From: Rhizobium etli CFN 42 | GTDB taxonomy: Bacteria > Pseudomonadota > Alphaproteobacteria > Rhizobiales > Rhizobiaceae | Assembly: GCF_000092045.1 (NCBI RefSeq) | Contig: NC_007761.1 | Span: 251,001-315,000, forward strand | Length of the DNA stretch: 64,000 nucleotides | Reading direction: 5' to 3' | Shown here: positions 17,633 to 27,640 of the stretch, piece by piece | Position numbering within the stretch: the first letter of the stretch is position 1 | Layout: the number at the start of each line of letters is the position of its first letter | Position numbers and translations under genes: made by a program | Notes under the pieces: model-generated | What the model was told of the DNA's origin: nothing | Database searches by the model: none | The model's input: only the letters and a program-made list of their open reading frames with translations

Positions 17633-18616
17633 ATGTTGGCGCGTTTTTTCAGGTCGCCGAAACGATCCTTTGACTCGCTCTCCGAGCAGGAGATTCTCGC
17701 CCTTGCGATTGCCTCCGAGGAAGATGACGCCCGCATCTATCTCGCCTATGCCGACAGGCTGCGCCCTGAATTTCCGGCTTCGGCCAAGATCTTTGAAGAT
17801 ATGGCCGAGGTTGAGGACACGCACCGCAAATCGCTGTTCGAAATCCATCGCCAGCGTTTCGGCGAGCGCATCCCGCTGATCCGGCGCGAGCATGTGCAGG
17901 GCTTTTACGAGCGCAAGCCGGACTGGTTGAGAGCCAACCTCTCACTCGATGCGATGCGGCAGGAGACCGAGGCGATGGAGGAGCAGGCCTATCGTTTCTA
18001 TGTCGAGGCGGCAAAGCGCACCACCGACGCCTCGACGCGTGAACTGCTCGGCGACCTCGCGCTCGCCGAACAGGGACATGAGGATATTGCCCGCATGCTG
18101 GGCGACACGCACACGCCCGAGGATGTCAGGCATGACGAGGACGAGACGGCGCACAGGCAATTCGTGCTGACTTATGTGCAACCGGGTCTGGCCGGCTTGA
18201 TGGACGGATCGGTCTCGACGCTGGCGCCGATCTTTGCCGCCGCATTCGCCACCCAGGATACATGGCAGACCTTCCTCGTCGGTCTTTCGGCTTCGGTCGG
18301 CGCCGGCATTTCGATGGGCTTCACCGAAGCCGCCCATGACGACGGCAAGATCTCCGGCAGGGGCTCGCCGGTCAAACGTGGCCTTGCCTGCGGCATTATG
18401 ACGGCGCTCGGCGGCCTCGGCCATGCGCTGCCCTATCTGATACCGCATTTCTGGACGGCGACGATCACCGCCGCCATCATCGTCTTCTTCGAACTCTGGG
18501 CGATCGCCTTCATTCAGAACCGCTATATGGAAACCCCCTTCCTGCGTGCCGCCTTCCAGGTCGTGCTCGGCGGCGGCCTCGTGCTCGCCGCCGGTATTTT
18601 GATTGGGAATGGGTGA
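17633..18616 (+). CDS. mbfA: Membrane-bound ferritin-like iron exporter MbfA
   Basis: A 327-residue two-domain protein. Residues about 15-160 are a rubrerythrin/ferritin-like four-helix bundle with di-iron ligands in ASEEDDARIYLAYA, EDMAEVEDTHRK, ETEAMEEQAYRFY and ALAEQGHEDIAR. Residues about 185-325 are a VIT1/CCC1-type domain with several transmembrane helices (FAAAFATQDTWQTFLVGL, then GLACGIMTALGGLGHALP). MbfA exports iron and protects against iron and peroxide stress. I chose ATG 17633 with GGAGAAG upstream. A TTG at 17618 would place the start at the ICE box. Confidence 0.95.
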   Translation: MLARFFRSPKRSFDSLSEQEILALAIASEEDDARIYLAYADRLRPEFPASAKIFEDMAEVEDTHRKSLFEIHRQRFGERIPLIRREHVQGFYERKPDWLRANLSLDAMRQETEAMEEQAYRFYVEAAKRTTDASTRELLGDLALAEQGHEDIARMLGDTHTPEDVRHDEDETAHRQFVLTYVQPGLAGLMDGSVSTLAPIFAAAFATQDTWQTFLVGLSASVGAGISMGFTEAAHDDGKISGRGSPVKRGLACGIMTALGGLGHALPYLIPHFWTATITAAIIVFFELWAIAFIQNRYMETPFLRAAFQVVLGGGLVLAAGILIGNG

Positions 18617-19109
18617 GGAGCGGTCGGCGAAGCCGAGCAATCGATCCAGTGAATCGATTGCAGCGACGAACGCCCTGAGCCCAAGCGAAGGGCCGGGAAA
18701 CGGTGCGGCATATTAACACCCCATCTCAGGCGGCACGCACCACGATCAGCCCTCATCTTGAGGTGCGCAGGCCGGAGCCTCGAAGGACGAGGGCGGGTGG
18801 CTGAACGCCGCTCATCAGCATCTCCGGGACCGGTGGCCAGCCCCGTCCTTCGGGGCTTCGCCCTATGGGCTACGCACCTCACGATGAGGCTGGAGAGAGG
18901 GCGTGCCGGCATTCTTGCCCCTCGCTCACGCTCAGTAGATTCGCTTCTATCATCCTCACTCCTCACTGCTCGTCAGGCAAGATGAGGGGCGAGGAGCGCC
19001 AGCGACGAATACCTTGAGACCGCGAAAGGCATTGGCGACGCCTCTCCAATCTCCCCAAAAACAAAGGGCCGGCTTTCGCCGGCCTTTCCCCACGTCCCCC
19101 TCGAAATGC
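18617..19109. repeat. Gene-free 493-bp stretch with mosaic intergenic repeats
   Basis: I see no gene here. Two inverted arms, 18751-18789 (starting CCTCATCTTGAGGTGCG) and 18844-18889 (ending CGCACCTCACGATGAGG), form a large imperfect palindrome of the kind seen in rhizobial mosaic repeats (RIME-like). Outside it, a degenerate pair of direct repeats occurs: GAGGAGCG then CAGCGACGAACGCCCTGAG (18661-18679), and GAGGAGCG then CAGCGACGAATACCTTGAG (19000-19018). The first copy has an extra hairpin between the two blocks, CAATCGAT (18638-18645) with ATCGATTG (18653-18660). Confidence 0.7.
19063..19087 (-). terminator. Rho-independent terminator of the BTLCP gene
   Basis: On the minus strand AAAGGCCGGC, loop GAAA and GCCGGCCC form a GC-rich hairpin, followed by TTTGTTTTT. 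It lies just after the stop of the minus-strand protease gene. Confidence 0.85.
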
Positions 19110-19709
19110 TTAGCGAAGAGCGCCGACCAGCAGGTCGCGGCCGTTCTCGATGGTGACCCAGCGGCCGGCATTGTAGCTCGACTGGCGCTTGACGAAAGTA
19201 TAGGCCGTCGCAAACCAGGGCTTCACGTCGGCAGCGAGATTGTCGAGAACGAAATCGCCCCCGGCGGTGCGCAGCGTCAGCACGGCATGGCCTTCACCGT
19301 CGGGCTTGCGCACGACGGTCATCAGCAGGTCGGCGGCCGAAAAGCCGCGCTGAATCAGCATGCGGCGCTTCAAGAGCGCGAAATCCTCGCAGTCGCCGGC
19401 GGTGGTCGGATAGGCCCAGACCTCGTCCTTGCCGTAGATTTCCTTGTCGGTCATCGGCTTGATCGTGCTGTTGACCGTGGCGTTGACCGAACGGACCAGC
19501 GACCACTTCGCCGGCGTCATCTCGACCGGCCCCGCGTTGCGGTTTGCGCCGCATTCACTGCTGTGGATCTGACAGAAATCGTAATGGCCGATCGGTTGCG
19601 AAGTGGCGTTGCCTGTTAGCATGGAAGCATTTCTGCTTGGAGCTGGGATGGCGGCAGGCGCCATCGCAAACACGGCCATCATGGCCACAAAGATACCTTT
19701 GAATCGCAC
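19110..19709 (-). CDS. Transglutaminase-like cysteine peptidase (BTLCP family)
   Basis: Secreted protein of 199 residues with a Sec signal peptide (about residues 1-22). The papain-like triad of the bacterial transglutaminase-like cysteine proteinase family is present: Cys in AGDCEDFALLKR, His in GEGHAVLTLR, and Asp in FVLDNLAADV. Relatives such as LapG process surface adhesins in other bacteria; no LapD-like partner is adjacent, so the substrate here is open. A strong terminator follows. Confidence 0.9.
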   Translation of the reverse strand: MRFKGIFVAMMAVFAMAPAAIPAPSRNASMLTGNATSQPIGHYDFCQIHSSECGANRNAGPVEMTPAKWSLVRSVNATVNSTIKPMTDKEIYGKDEVWAYPTTAGDCEDFALLKRRMLIQRGFSAADLLMTVVRKPDGEGHAVLTLRTAGGDFVLDNLAADVKPWFATAYTFVKRQSSYNAGRWVTIENGRDLLVGALR

Positions 19710-19855
19710 GCCCGCTCTTTCCTCGATCGCCCCTTAATTATTAACAAATTGTTAATGGAGAGGGCCGAGAAGAGTCAATCGTTACTTCTTGGGAGAGCCT
19801 TGCGACTCGCCGACATGGTTAAAATGCAACAGGATTCGAAGCCCGCTTCGGGAGA

Positions 19856-20671
19856 TTATTGCCCGTTTGCGGATGCGCTCATGATGCCTTTGACGGCGCT
19901 CAGGAGAAGGGCGATGTCGCCGGGGCGGGAAAGCCGGTGGTCGCCGTCGCGAATGAAGGTCAGCACCACGTCGTCGGCGGGAAGGTGTTCCAGAAGCTTC
20001 ATCGCGTGCGCATGCGGCACGTCGGGATCTTTCATGCCCTGCAGGATATGGACCGGGCAGCCCGTCTCGATCATGCCGTCGAGCACCCGGTTTTTACGCC
20101 CGTCCTCGATCAGTGCCCGCGTATAGATGTTCGGTTCCGGACTGTATTGCGAGCGCTCTTCGAAATAGCCGCGCTCCGCCAGCGATTTGCGCTCCTTGGC
20201 CGTAAGGCTCGGCTCGATCAGTTCGGAGGTGAAATCGGGCGCCGGCGCGATCAGCACCATGCCGGCGAGCTTCGGACCACCCTGTCGGGCGAGTTCCTGC
20301 GCCAGCCGGAGCGCGATCCAGCCTCCCATCGAGGAGCCGACGAGAATGATGCGCTCGGGCGCAACATGGCGGATAATGGCAAGCGCTTCCTCCAGCCAGC
20401 GCGAGATCGTGCCGTCGCGGAAGCTGCCCCCGGAAAGCCCGTGGCCTGAGTAGTCGAGGCGGATGCAGGCCGCACCCAGTTCGCCCGCCAGCCCGTCGAG
20501 CTCCAGGGCCTTGGTACCGCTCATGTCCGAACGATAGCCGGATAGCCAAACGAGAGACGGGGCGGTATTGCCGGCTTGGGCGGGGCGGACGAGCATGGCG
20601 ATTTCACGCGCCGCCTCGCCTTCACCGACCGTCACGAACTGGGGCTGGGCATTGGCCATCGGGTCGGGCAT
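19856..20671 (-). CDS. Alpha/beta hydrolase (ABHD10/esterase-like)
   Basis: A 271-residue alpha/beta hydrolase. Features are WLSGYRSDMSGTKALEL near the N terminus (an ABHD10/YcfP-like signature), the nucleophile elbow GSSMGGWIAL, an acid in MKDPDVPHAHA, and the histidine in FIRDGDHRLSRPGD. An esterase or depalmitoylase-like activity is possible; no substrate is indicated. The start may be ATG 20671 or the one four codons later (MANAQPQF). It is divergent from infC. Confidence 0.85.
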   Translation of the reverse strand: MPDPMANAQPQFVTVGEGEAAREIAMLVRPAQAGNTAPSLVWLSGYRSDMSGTKALELDGLAGELGAACIRLDYSGHGLSGGSFRDGTISRWLEEALAIIRHVAPERIILVGSSMGGWIALRLAQELARQGGPKLAGMVLIAPAPDFTSELIEPSLTAKERKSLAERGYFEERSQYSPEPNIYTRALIEDGRKNRVLDGMIETGCPVHILQGMKDPDVPHAHAMKLLEHLPADDVVLTFIRDGDHRLSRPGDIALLLSAVKGIMSASANGQ

Positions 20672-20753
20672 CGGCGAAACTCCTGTTGTTTTGACCTATA
20701 AAACAGATTCTTGGCAGGCTGACAGCAGGTGATTTTTCCGCTATAGGGTGATA

Positions 20754-20783
20754 TTGACTCCGTTGCAGCGATAACGAGATAGG
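20754..20783 (+). promoter_or_regulatory. Possible infC promoter
   Basis: TTGACT (20754-20759) is followed after 18 bp by GATAGG (20778-20783), about 70 bp before the infC start. The -35 is good and the -10 is poor, so this is tentative. Confidence 0.35.
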
Positions 20784-20852
20784 TTTGCGCCCCCCTGATG
20801 ATCGGGAGCGCGCGGCTGCAACGTTCCGAAACAACGCGAGGAGAATACGACC

Positions 20853-21389
20853 ATTCGCAGACCTTTTAAGACCGATGCGCCCGTGAAGGACGGACCGCGC
20901 TCGAATCGTGAAATCCGCATTCCCAAAGTTCAGCTGATCGCGGCTGACGGACAGAATATGGGCGTCGTGCCTACCGACCAGGCCTTGAGAATGGCGGAAG
21001 AAGCCGGCCTCGATCTTGTCGAAATTTCCCCCAATGCCGAACCCCCGGTGTGTAAGATCCTCGATCTGGGCAAGCTGAAATATGCCAACCAGAAAAAGGC
21101 TGCCGAGGCGCGCAAGAAGCAGAAAATCGTCGAAGTCAAAGAAATCAAGATGCGCCCGAACATCGACACCCATGATTATGAGGTGAAGATGAAGGCGATG
21201 GGCCGTTTCTTCGACGAAGGCGACAAGGTCAAGGTGACGCTGAAATTCCGCGGCCGTGAAATGGCCCACCAGGAACTCGGCATGAAGCTTCTGCAGCAGG
21301 TCAAGGCCGATACAACCGAGATCGCCAAGGTGGAAGCCGAGCCCAAGCTCGAAGGCCGTCAGATGATGATGGTGCTGGCGCCGAAGTAA
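20853..21389 (+). CDS. infC: Translation initiation factor IF-3 (ATT start codon)
   Basis: A 178-residue IF-3 that keeps 30S subunits free and checks the start codon and initiator tRNA. The N domain shows [20 protein letters not shown], and the linker is rich in Lys ([15 protein letters not shown]). The C domain shows [18 protein letters not shown] and [12 protein letters not shown]. The true start is the rare codon ATT at 20853, giving (M)[13 protein letters not shown]. It lies 9 bp after GAGGAG and is the only start that gives the conserved N terminus. Rare start codons let IF-3 repress its own synthesis, as known for E. coli infC (AUU). GTG 20883 would cut off ten residues. Confidence 0.96.
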   Translation: MRRPFKTDAPVKDGPRSNREIRIPKVQLIAADGQNMGVVPTDQALRMAEEAGLDLVEISPNAEPPVCKILDLGKLKYANQKKAAEARKKQKIVEVKEIKMRPNIDTHDYEVKMKAMGRFFDEGDKVKVTLKFRGREMAHQELGMKLLQQVKADTTEIAKVEAEPKLEGRQMMMVLAPK

Positions 21390-21410
21390 GCGCCAGACAC
21401 TTTTTGCTCG

Positions 21411-21434
21411 AGGCCGTCCGCAAGGGCGGCTTTT
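21411..21434 (+). terminator. Rho-independent terminator after infC
   Basis: GCCGTCC and GGGCGGC pair (one G-T pair) around a GCAA tetraloop, followed by TTTT. It lies 24 bp after the infC stop. Confidence 0.75.
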
Positions 21435-21485
21435 ATGCGTTCGGCCACGCTATCTTCGGCGCGCGAAGATTCCTCCACGGACCCG

Positions 21486-21514
21486 TTGCACTTTAATGAC
21501 GCTGCGGTTATAAG
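21486..21514 (+). promoter_or_regulatory. Promoter of rpmI-rplT
   Basis: TTGCAC (21486-21491), a 17-bp spacer, then TATAAG (21509-21514). It is a good match to the housekeeping consensus and fits separate transcription of rpmI-rplT after the infC terminator. Confidence 0.7.
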
Positions 21515-21697
21515 CGCGCGTCCGAACTGACCGGCAGGGCATGCCGTGGCAGTTTCGAATGCTTGCGGAACGGTTCGTCGCCGATGCCGCAGATCAACAA
21601 CAAATGCTCCCGCACCTTGTTGCGACGGCCGGAGAACCGGACTTCGCGAGGAGGGCTTTTTGATGAAGCGCGCAGGGAGGACAGAAGGAGTAGCAAA

Positions 21698-21901
21698 ATG
21701 CCCAAGATGAAGACGAAGTCCGCTGCCAAGAAGCGGTTCAAGATCACCGCATCCGGCAAGGTCAAGGCGGCTGCCGCTGGCAAGCGCCATGGCATGATCA
21801 AGCGCACGAACAAGTTCATTCGCGATGCACGCGGCACGATGGTTCTCGCAGAACCCGATGGCCGCAAGGTCGTGAAGAACTATCTGCCGAACGGTCTCTG
21901 A
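21698..21901 (+). CDS. rpmI: 50S ribosomal protein L35
   Basis: A 67-residue, very basic ribosomal protein with the family signature [20 protein letters not shown] and the C-terminal LPNGL-type tail. ATG 21698 lies 7 bp after AAGGAG. It is followed 39 bp later by rplT in the conserved rpmI-rplT pair. Confidence 0.98.
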   Translation: MPKMKTKSAAKKRFKITASGKVKAAAAGKRHGMIKRTNKFIRDARGTMVLAEPDGRKVVKNYLPNGL

Positions 21902-21940
21902 GACTATTCCGGTAACGCGTTAGATTAAGGAGATCATGAA

Positions 21941-22345
21941 ATGGCACGTGTAAAGAGAGGCGTCGCAGCCCACGCCAAGCATAAGAAGGTTCTGAAGGCC
22001 GCGAAGGGCTTTTACGGCCGCCGCAAGAACACCATCCGTACCGCCAAGGCTGCCGTCGATCGCGCCAAGCAGTACGCCTACCGCGACCGCAAGGTCAACA
22101 AGCGCAACTTCCGCGCCCTCTGGATTCAGCGCATCAACGCTGCCGTCCGTGAATTCGGCCTGACCTATGGCCGCTTCATCGACGGCCTGAACAAGGCCGG
22201 CATCGAAGTCGACCGTAAGGTTCTCTCCGACATGGCGATCCACGAGCCGGAAGCATTCGGCGCCCTGGTTGCTGCCGCCAAGAAGGCCCTTGAGTATCTC
22301 AAGGAAACCGGCACGGCGAACGAGTTTGAAGGCGCGGTTCGGTAA
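21941..22345 (+). CDS. rplT: 50S ribosomal protein L20
   Basis: A 134-residue basic 23S rRNA-binding protein needed early in 50S assembly. It has [19 protein letters not shown], then GFYGRRKNT and [24 protein letters not shown] lies just upstream of ATG 21941. In E. coli L20 represses the rpmI-rplT message; a similar leader is possible here. A strong terminator follows. Confidence 0.98.
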   Translation: MARVKRGVAAHAKHKKVLKAAKGFYGRRKNTIRTAKAAVDRAKQYAYRDRKVNKRNFRALWIQRINAAVREFGLTYGRFIDGLNKAGIEVDRKVLSDMAIHEPEAFGALVAAAKKALEYLKETGTANEFEGAVR

Positions 22346-22385
22346 CCAGCGCTTCCCAAGCTTGACGCTTTTTTGAATTTTGGGA

Positions 22386-22418
22386 AACCCGCGCTGGTTT
22401 GGGCTGGCGCGGGTTTTT
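22386..22418 (+). terminator. Rho-independent terminator after rplT
   Basis: AACCCGCGC (22386-22394) pairs with GCGCGGGTT (22407-22415), followed by TTT. It separates rpmI-rplT from pheST. Confidence 0.85.
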
Positions 22419-22497
22419 CTTTCTTTATATTCCTTGCGCCCGTTCGGCGCCGCCTGCCTCCCGATCCCCGCCTGATACTGGACGGAAAGAAGTGACA

Positions 22498-23580
22498 ATG
22501 TCAGATATCGACCAGCTCAACTCATCGCTGCTCGCGGAAATCGCCGCCGCCAATGACGAGGCAGCCCTGGAAGCCGTGCGCGTGTCTGCGCTTGGCAAGA
22601 AGGGCTCCGTCTCCGAACTCCTGAAGACGCTCGGCTCCATGACGCCGGAGGAACGCCAGACCCGGGGCGCTGCGATCAACGCCCTGAAGAATGCGGTGAC
22701 GGACGCCGTTGCCGAGCGTAGGTCGGTGCTGAAAGTTGCGGCTGTCAATGCGCGGCTTAAGGCCGAGACGGTCGATGTCAGCCTGCCGGTGCGCTCCTCG
22801 CCCGCCGAGCGCGGCCGCATCCATCCGATCAGCCAGATCGTCGACGAGATCACCGCGATCTTCGCCGACATGGGTTTCTCGATCGCCGAAGGTCCCGATA
22901 TCGAGACCGACTACTACAATTTCACCGCGCTGAATTTTCCCGAAGGCCATCCGGCCCGCGAGATGCACGACACCTTCTTCTTCAATCCGGATGAGAATGG
23001 TGAGCGCAAGGTGCTGCGCACCCATACCTCGCCGGTGCAGGTGCGCACCATGGAAGCGCAGCAGCCGCCGATCCGCATCATTATTCCCGGCAAGACCTAC
23101 CGCCAGGATTCGGACGCCACGCATTCGCCGATGTTCCATCAGGTCGAGGGGCTTGTCATCGACAAGAAGGCCAATGTCGCCAACATCCGCTGGGTGCTGG
23201 AAGAATTCTGCAAGACTTTCTTCGAGGTAGACAGCGTGACGATGCGTTTCCGCCCGTCCTTCTTCCCCTTCACCGAGCCCTCTTTCGAGGTCGACATCCA
23301 ATGCGACCGCTCCGGCCCGATCGTCAAGTTCGGCGAAGGCACCGACTGGATGGAGATTCTCGGCTGCGGCATGGTCCATCCGAACGTGCTGCGCTACGGC
23401 GGGCTCGATCCGGACGAATATCAGGGTTTTGCCTGGGGCATGGGCCTCGACCGCATCGCCATGCTGAAATACGGCATGCCCGACCTGCGCGACTTCTTCA
23501 ATGCCGACGTCCGCTGGATGACGCATTACGGCTTCCGCCCGCTCGACATGCCGACGCTGTTCGGCGGTCTGAGCGCTTGA
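22498..23580 (+). CDS. pheS: Phenylalanyl-tRNA synthetase alpha subunit
   Basis: A 360-residue catalytic subunit of the class II (alpha-beta)2 enzyme. An N-terminal coiled coil is followed by motif 1 ([18 protein letters not shown]), motif 2 ([12 protein letters not shown], with [19 protein letters not shown] before it) and motif 3 ([18 protein letters not shown]). I chose ATG 22498 because the conserved start [12 protein letters not shown] begins there; the upstream in-frame extension overlaps the rplT terminator. pheT follows 16 bp later. Confidence 0.98.
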   Translation: MSDIDQLNSSLLAEIAAANDEAALEAVRVSALGKKGSVSELLKTLGSMTPEERQTRGAAINALKNAVTDAVAERRSVLKVAAVNARLKAETVDVSLPVRSSPAERGRIHPISQIVDEITAIFADMGFSIAEGPDIETDYYNFTALNFPEGHPAREMHDTFFFNPDENGERKVLRTHTSPVQVRTMEAQQPPIRIIIPGKTYRQDSDATHSPMFHQVEGLVIDKKANVANIRWVLEEFCKTFFEVDSVTMRFRPSFFPFTEPSFEVDIQCDRSGPIVKFGEGTDWMEILGCGMVHPNVLRYGGLDPDEYQGFAWGMGLDRIAMLKYGMPDLRDFFNADVRWMTHYGFRPLDMPTLFGGLSA

Positions 23581-23596
23581 ACGGAGATTTGGGACG

Positions 23597-26020
23597 ATGA
23601 AATTCACGCTCTCCTGGCTGAAAGAGCATCTCGAAACGGATGCCACGCTCGATGAAATCTGCGCCCGCCTCACCGAGATCGGGTTGGAAGTCGAGGATGT
23701 CGACGACAAGGCGGCGTTCAAGCCCTTCGTCATTGCCAAGGTCCTCTCGGCGGAAAAACACCCCCAGGCCGATCGCCTGAAGGTGCTGATGGTCGATACC
23801 GGATCCGGCGCGCCGGTGCAGGTTGTCTGCGGTGCCCCGAATGCACGCGCCGGCCTCGTCGGCGCCTTTGCCGCACCTGGAACCTATGTTCCCGGCATCG
23901 AGGTGACGCTGGCCGTCGGCAATATCCGCGGCGTCGAAAGCCGCGGCATGATGTGCTCCGAAAAGGAACTGCAGATCTCCGACAATCATGACGGCATCAT
24001 TGATCTGCCGGAAGATGCGCCGGTCGGCCAAAGTTATGCCGCCTACGCCCATCTCGACGATCCTGTCATCGAGATCAACCTGACGCCGAACCGGCCGGAC
24101 TGCACCTCGATCCACGGCATCGCCCGTGATCTCGCCGCCTCCGGTCTCGGCGTGCTGAAGACGCGGTCTGCGCCTGCCTTCAGCATCGAAGGCGAAACGC
24201 CGGTGAAGCTGACGCTCGATCTCGACGATCCCAGGCTCTGCCCCGGCTTTGCCCTGCGTCTCGTGCGCGGCGTCAGGAACGGTCCGAGCCCGCGCTGGCT
24301 GCAGCAGCGGCTCACCGCCATCGGCCTGCGCCCGATCAATGCGCTGGTTGATGTCACCAATTACATGACCTTCGATCAGGGGCGGCCGATCCACGTTTTC
24401 GACGCCGCCAAGATCAAGGGCAATCTCACCGTCCGCCGCGCCAGGGAGGGAGAGACCGTGCTGGCGCTCGACCAGCGTGAATACAAGCTCGGCCCGAACA
24501 ACGTCGTCATATCAGATGAGGAGGGCATCGAATCGATCGGCGGCATCATGGGCGGCGAACATTCCGGCTGCGACGACGACACCGTCGACGTGCTGATCGA
24601 ATCCGCTCTGTGGGACCCGATGAACATCGCCAAGTCGGGCCGCAGCCTCGGCATCATCACCGATGCCCGCTATCGCTTCGAACGCGGCGTCGATCCGGAA
24701 TACATGGTTCCCGGTCTCGAACGCACGACGGAACTGGTGCTGGAACTCTGCGGCGGTACCGCCGCCAGGGCCGAGGTTGTCGGCTATCACGGGTACGATC
24801 CGAAGGTCGTCGATTTCCCCTATTCGGAGGTCAAGCGCCTGACCGGCCTCGACGTCTCGAATGAGGAAAGCAACACGATCCTGACGCGTCTCGGCTTCAG
24901 TGTCTCCGGTTCCGGCGAGCACGTCTCCGTTGCTGTTCCCTCGTGGCGCCCCGATGTCGACGGCAAGGCCGATCTCGTCGAGGAGGTCATGCGCATCCAT
25001 GGCGTCGACAATATCAAGCCGGCGCCGCTCGAAAGCCATGCCGCTGTCAATGGCAGGATTCTGACGACTCTGCAGATCCGTACCCGTGCGGCCAAGCGGG
25101 CGCTGGCCGCGCGCGGCATGCTCGAGGCGGTCACCTGGTCCTTCATTCCAGAAGATCAGGCAAAGCTCTTCGGCGGCGGTTCGCCAGCCCTCAAACTTGC
25201 CAACCCGATCGCCGCCGAAATGTCGGACATGCGTCCGTCTTTGCTGCCGGGTCTGCTGACCGCGGCTCAGCGCAATGCCGATAAGGGTTATTCCGACGTC
25301 GCCATCTTCGAGGTCTCCGGCACCTATGAAAACGACCGGCCGGAAGGCCAGCGCCGTGTCGCCGGCGGCATCCGCCGCGGCACGGCCTCGCTTGCCGGCG
25401 CTGGCCGCATGTGGTCGAACGTCGCCAGGGGCGGCGGCAAGCCGGTCGACGTCTTCGACGCCAAGGCCGATGCGCTCGCCGTCATCGAAGCCTGCGGCCT
25501 GCCGATGGGCAACATCCAGATCGAGCAGGGCGGCCCCGAATGGTTTCATCCCGGCCGCTCCGGCACGATCAAGATGGGGCCGAAGATCGTGCTCGGCTAT
25601 TTCGGCGAATTCCATCCGTTGACGCTGGAAGCCCTTGATGTCTCCGGCGCTCTCTGCGGCTTCGAAGTCTATCTCGATGCCATGGCGGAGCCGAAGAAGA
25701 AGGCGACCCGCACCAAGCCTGCGCTCGATCTGTCGCCCTTCCAGGCGGTCAAGCGCGACTTCGCCTTCGTCGTCGACAAGACGGTGGAATCAGGCGCGAT
25801 CGTCAAGGCTGCGACCGGCGCCGACCGTAAGCTCATCACCGGCATCAACGTCTTCGACATTTTCGAGGGCGCATCGGTCGGCGAGGGCAAGAAGTCGGTG
25901 GCGATCGAGGTTCAGATCCAGCCGGTCGATCGGACGCTGACGGACGAGGATTTCGAGGCGCTGACGCAGAAGATCGTCGCCAGCGTCACGAAATTCACCG
26001 GCGGCGTCCTCAGAAGCTGA
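23597..26020 (+). CDS. pheT: Phenylalanyl-tRNA synthetase beta subunit
   Basis: An 807-residue subunit with the expected domain order: N-terminal domain ([15 protein letters not shown]), tRNA-binding OB fold (about 40-150), B3/B4 editing domain (about 215-390), B5, a catalytic-like core, and the C-terminal FDX-ACB anticodon-binding domain ([17 protein letters not shown] to the end). It binds and edits tRNA-Phe with PheS. It follows pheS by 16 bp with GGAG upstream and ends before a terminator. Confidence 0.98.
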   Translation: MKFTLSWLKEHLETDATLDEICARLTEIGLEVEDVDDKAAFKPFVIAKVLSAEKHPQADRLKVLMVDTGSGAPVQVVCGAPNARAGLVGAFAAPGTYVPGIEVTLAVGNIRGVESRGMMCSEKELQISDNHDGIIDLPEDAPVGQSYAAYAHLDDPVIEINLTPNRPDCTSIHGIARDLAASGLGVLKTRSAPAFSIEGETPVKLTLDLDDPRLCPGFALRLVRGVRNGPSPRWLQQRLTAIGLRPINALVDVTNYMTFDQGRPIHVFDAAKIKGNLTVRRAREGETVLALDQREYKLGPNNVVISDEEGIESIGGIMGGEHSGCDDDTVDVLIESALWDPMNIAKSGRSLGIITDARYRFERGVDPEYMVPGLERTTELVLELCGGTAARAEVVGYHGYDPKVVDFPYSEVKRLTGLDVSNEESNTILTRLGFSVSGSGEHVSVAVPSWRPDVDGKADLVEEVMRIHGVDNIKPAPLESHAAVNGRILTTLQIRTRAAKRALAARGMLEAVTWSFIPEDQAKLFGGGSPALKLANPIAAEMSDMRPSLLPGLLTAAQRNADKGYSDVAIFEVSGTYENDRPEGQRRVAGGIRRGTASLAGAGRMWSNVARGGGKPVDVFDAKADALAVIEACGLPMGNIQIEQGGPEWFHPGRSGTIKMGPKIVLGYFGEFHPLTLEALDVSGALCGFEVYLDAMAEPKKKATRTKPALDLSPFQAVKRDFAFVVDKTVESGAIVKAATGADRKLITGINVFDIFEGASVGEGKKSVAIEVQIQPVDRTLTDEDFEALTQKIVASVTKFTGGVLRS

Positions 26021-26044
26021 GCTTCATCTGCCGAAGATAGGATG

Positions 26045-26072
26045 GACCGGTCGCGCAAGCGGCCGGTCTTTT
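26045..26072 (+). terminator. Rho-independent terminator after pheT
   Basis: GACCGGTC (26045-26052) pairs with GGCCGGTC (26061-26068) with one wobble pair, followed by TTTT. It ends the pheST unit and overlaps the stop of the convergent NTF2-like gene. Confidence 0.75.
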
Positions 26073-26431
26073 CATGTGTGCAGATGATAGAGTTTGCTGA
26101 CGATCACCCATCGGCCTTCGATCTTCAGCAGCGAAAGATAGTCGGTGAAGCGCATTCCGGCGAAATCGTCGGTGACCTTCACGCTTGCTGCGTCACCCTC
26201 GACATCGACGTTCTGGATGTCCATAAAAGGCTGCGTGCCGGGAGGGGCTGGCTCCTCGGCCAGGATCGCGGCGATGAATTCGTCCCGCGTCAGCCATTCG
26301 ACGGCATTCTGGTAATAGCCGATGATCGAGCTTTTCGGGTGGAAGGCCTTCTTCAAGGCCGCCGCATTGGCGAAGGCCATGCCTTCGACATAGAGATGAA
26401 CCGTCTGTTCGACTGCCTGCCTGTCCGACAT
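26072..26431 (-). CDS. NTF2-like (SnoaL/lumazine-binding-type) protein
   Basis: A 119-residue NTF2-fold protein of the putative lumazine-binding type (VEQTVHLYVEGMAFANAAAL near the N terminus, then AFHPKSSIIGYYQN and the C-terminal DYLSLLKIEGRWVIVSKLYH). Such proteins are often small enzymes or ligand binders of unknown role. It is convergent with pheT and lies 90 bp downstream of the aldo/keto reductase, so the two may be co-transcribed. Confidence 0.82.
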   Translation of the reverse strand: MSDRQAVEQTVHLYVEGMAFANAAALKKAFHPKSSIIGYYQNAVEWLTRDEFIAAILAEEPAPPGTQPFMDIQNVDVEGDAASVKVTDDFAGMRFTDYLSLLKIEGRWVIVSKLYHLHT

Positions 26432-26521
26432 GTTTCCATCCCGTTCTCCGAGATGGCGTTAGATAGTTTCGCCGACCGCGAAGGCAAGCCCGGCCGGTCG
26501 CAACTGCCGGGCTTGTCTGCC

Positions 26522-27517
<996 letters not shown>

Positions 27518-27594
27518 AATGCGCTCCTTGTTCTGAGCTGATTGTGAAGGATATCGTTGCGGTACGGGCTGATGATATCGGCGGGGGATCGATC

Positions 27595-27614
27595 AGAAAA
27601 TGCATGCAGTTTCT
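27595..27614. promoter_or_regulatory. Candidate LysR-type operator between AKR and LysR genes
   Basis: AGAAAATGCATGCAGTTTCT has 5-bp inverted arms (AGAAA, TTTCT) around ATGCAT and lies 27 bp before the LysR start. A direct repeat GATATCG (27550-27556 and 27574-27580) lies in the same divergent gap. Assignment is by position and symmetry. Confidence 0.4.
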
Positions 27615-27640
27615 AACGGCCTGTTCTATCATTTCGATCA

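Larger units (their letters stand above)
21390..21697 (+). other. infC-rpmI intergenic region with terminator, promoter and leader
   Basis: This 308-bp gap has no gene. It holds the infC terminator (21411-21434), a good sigma-70-type promoter (21486-21514) and a transcribed leader of about 180 nt before rpmI. The leader is where ribosomal protein L20 could act on its own operon, as in E. coli; I cannot prove a specific fold from reading alone. Confidence 0.6.

Noticed and set aside
22522..23739. 405-residue minus-strand frame opposite pheS
   Set aside because: An antisense shadow of a conserved essential gene.
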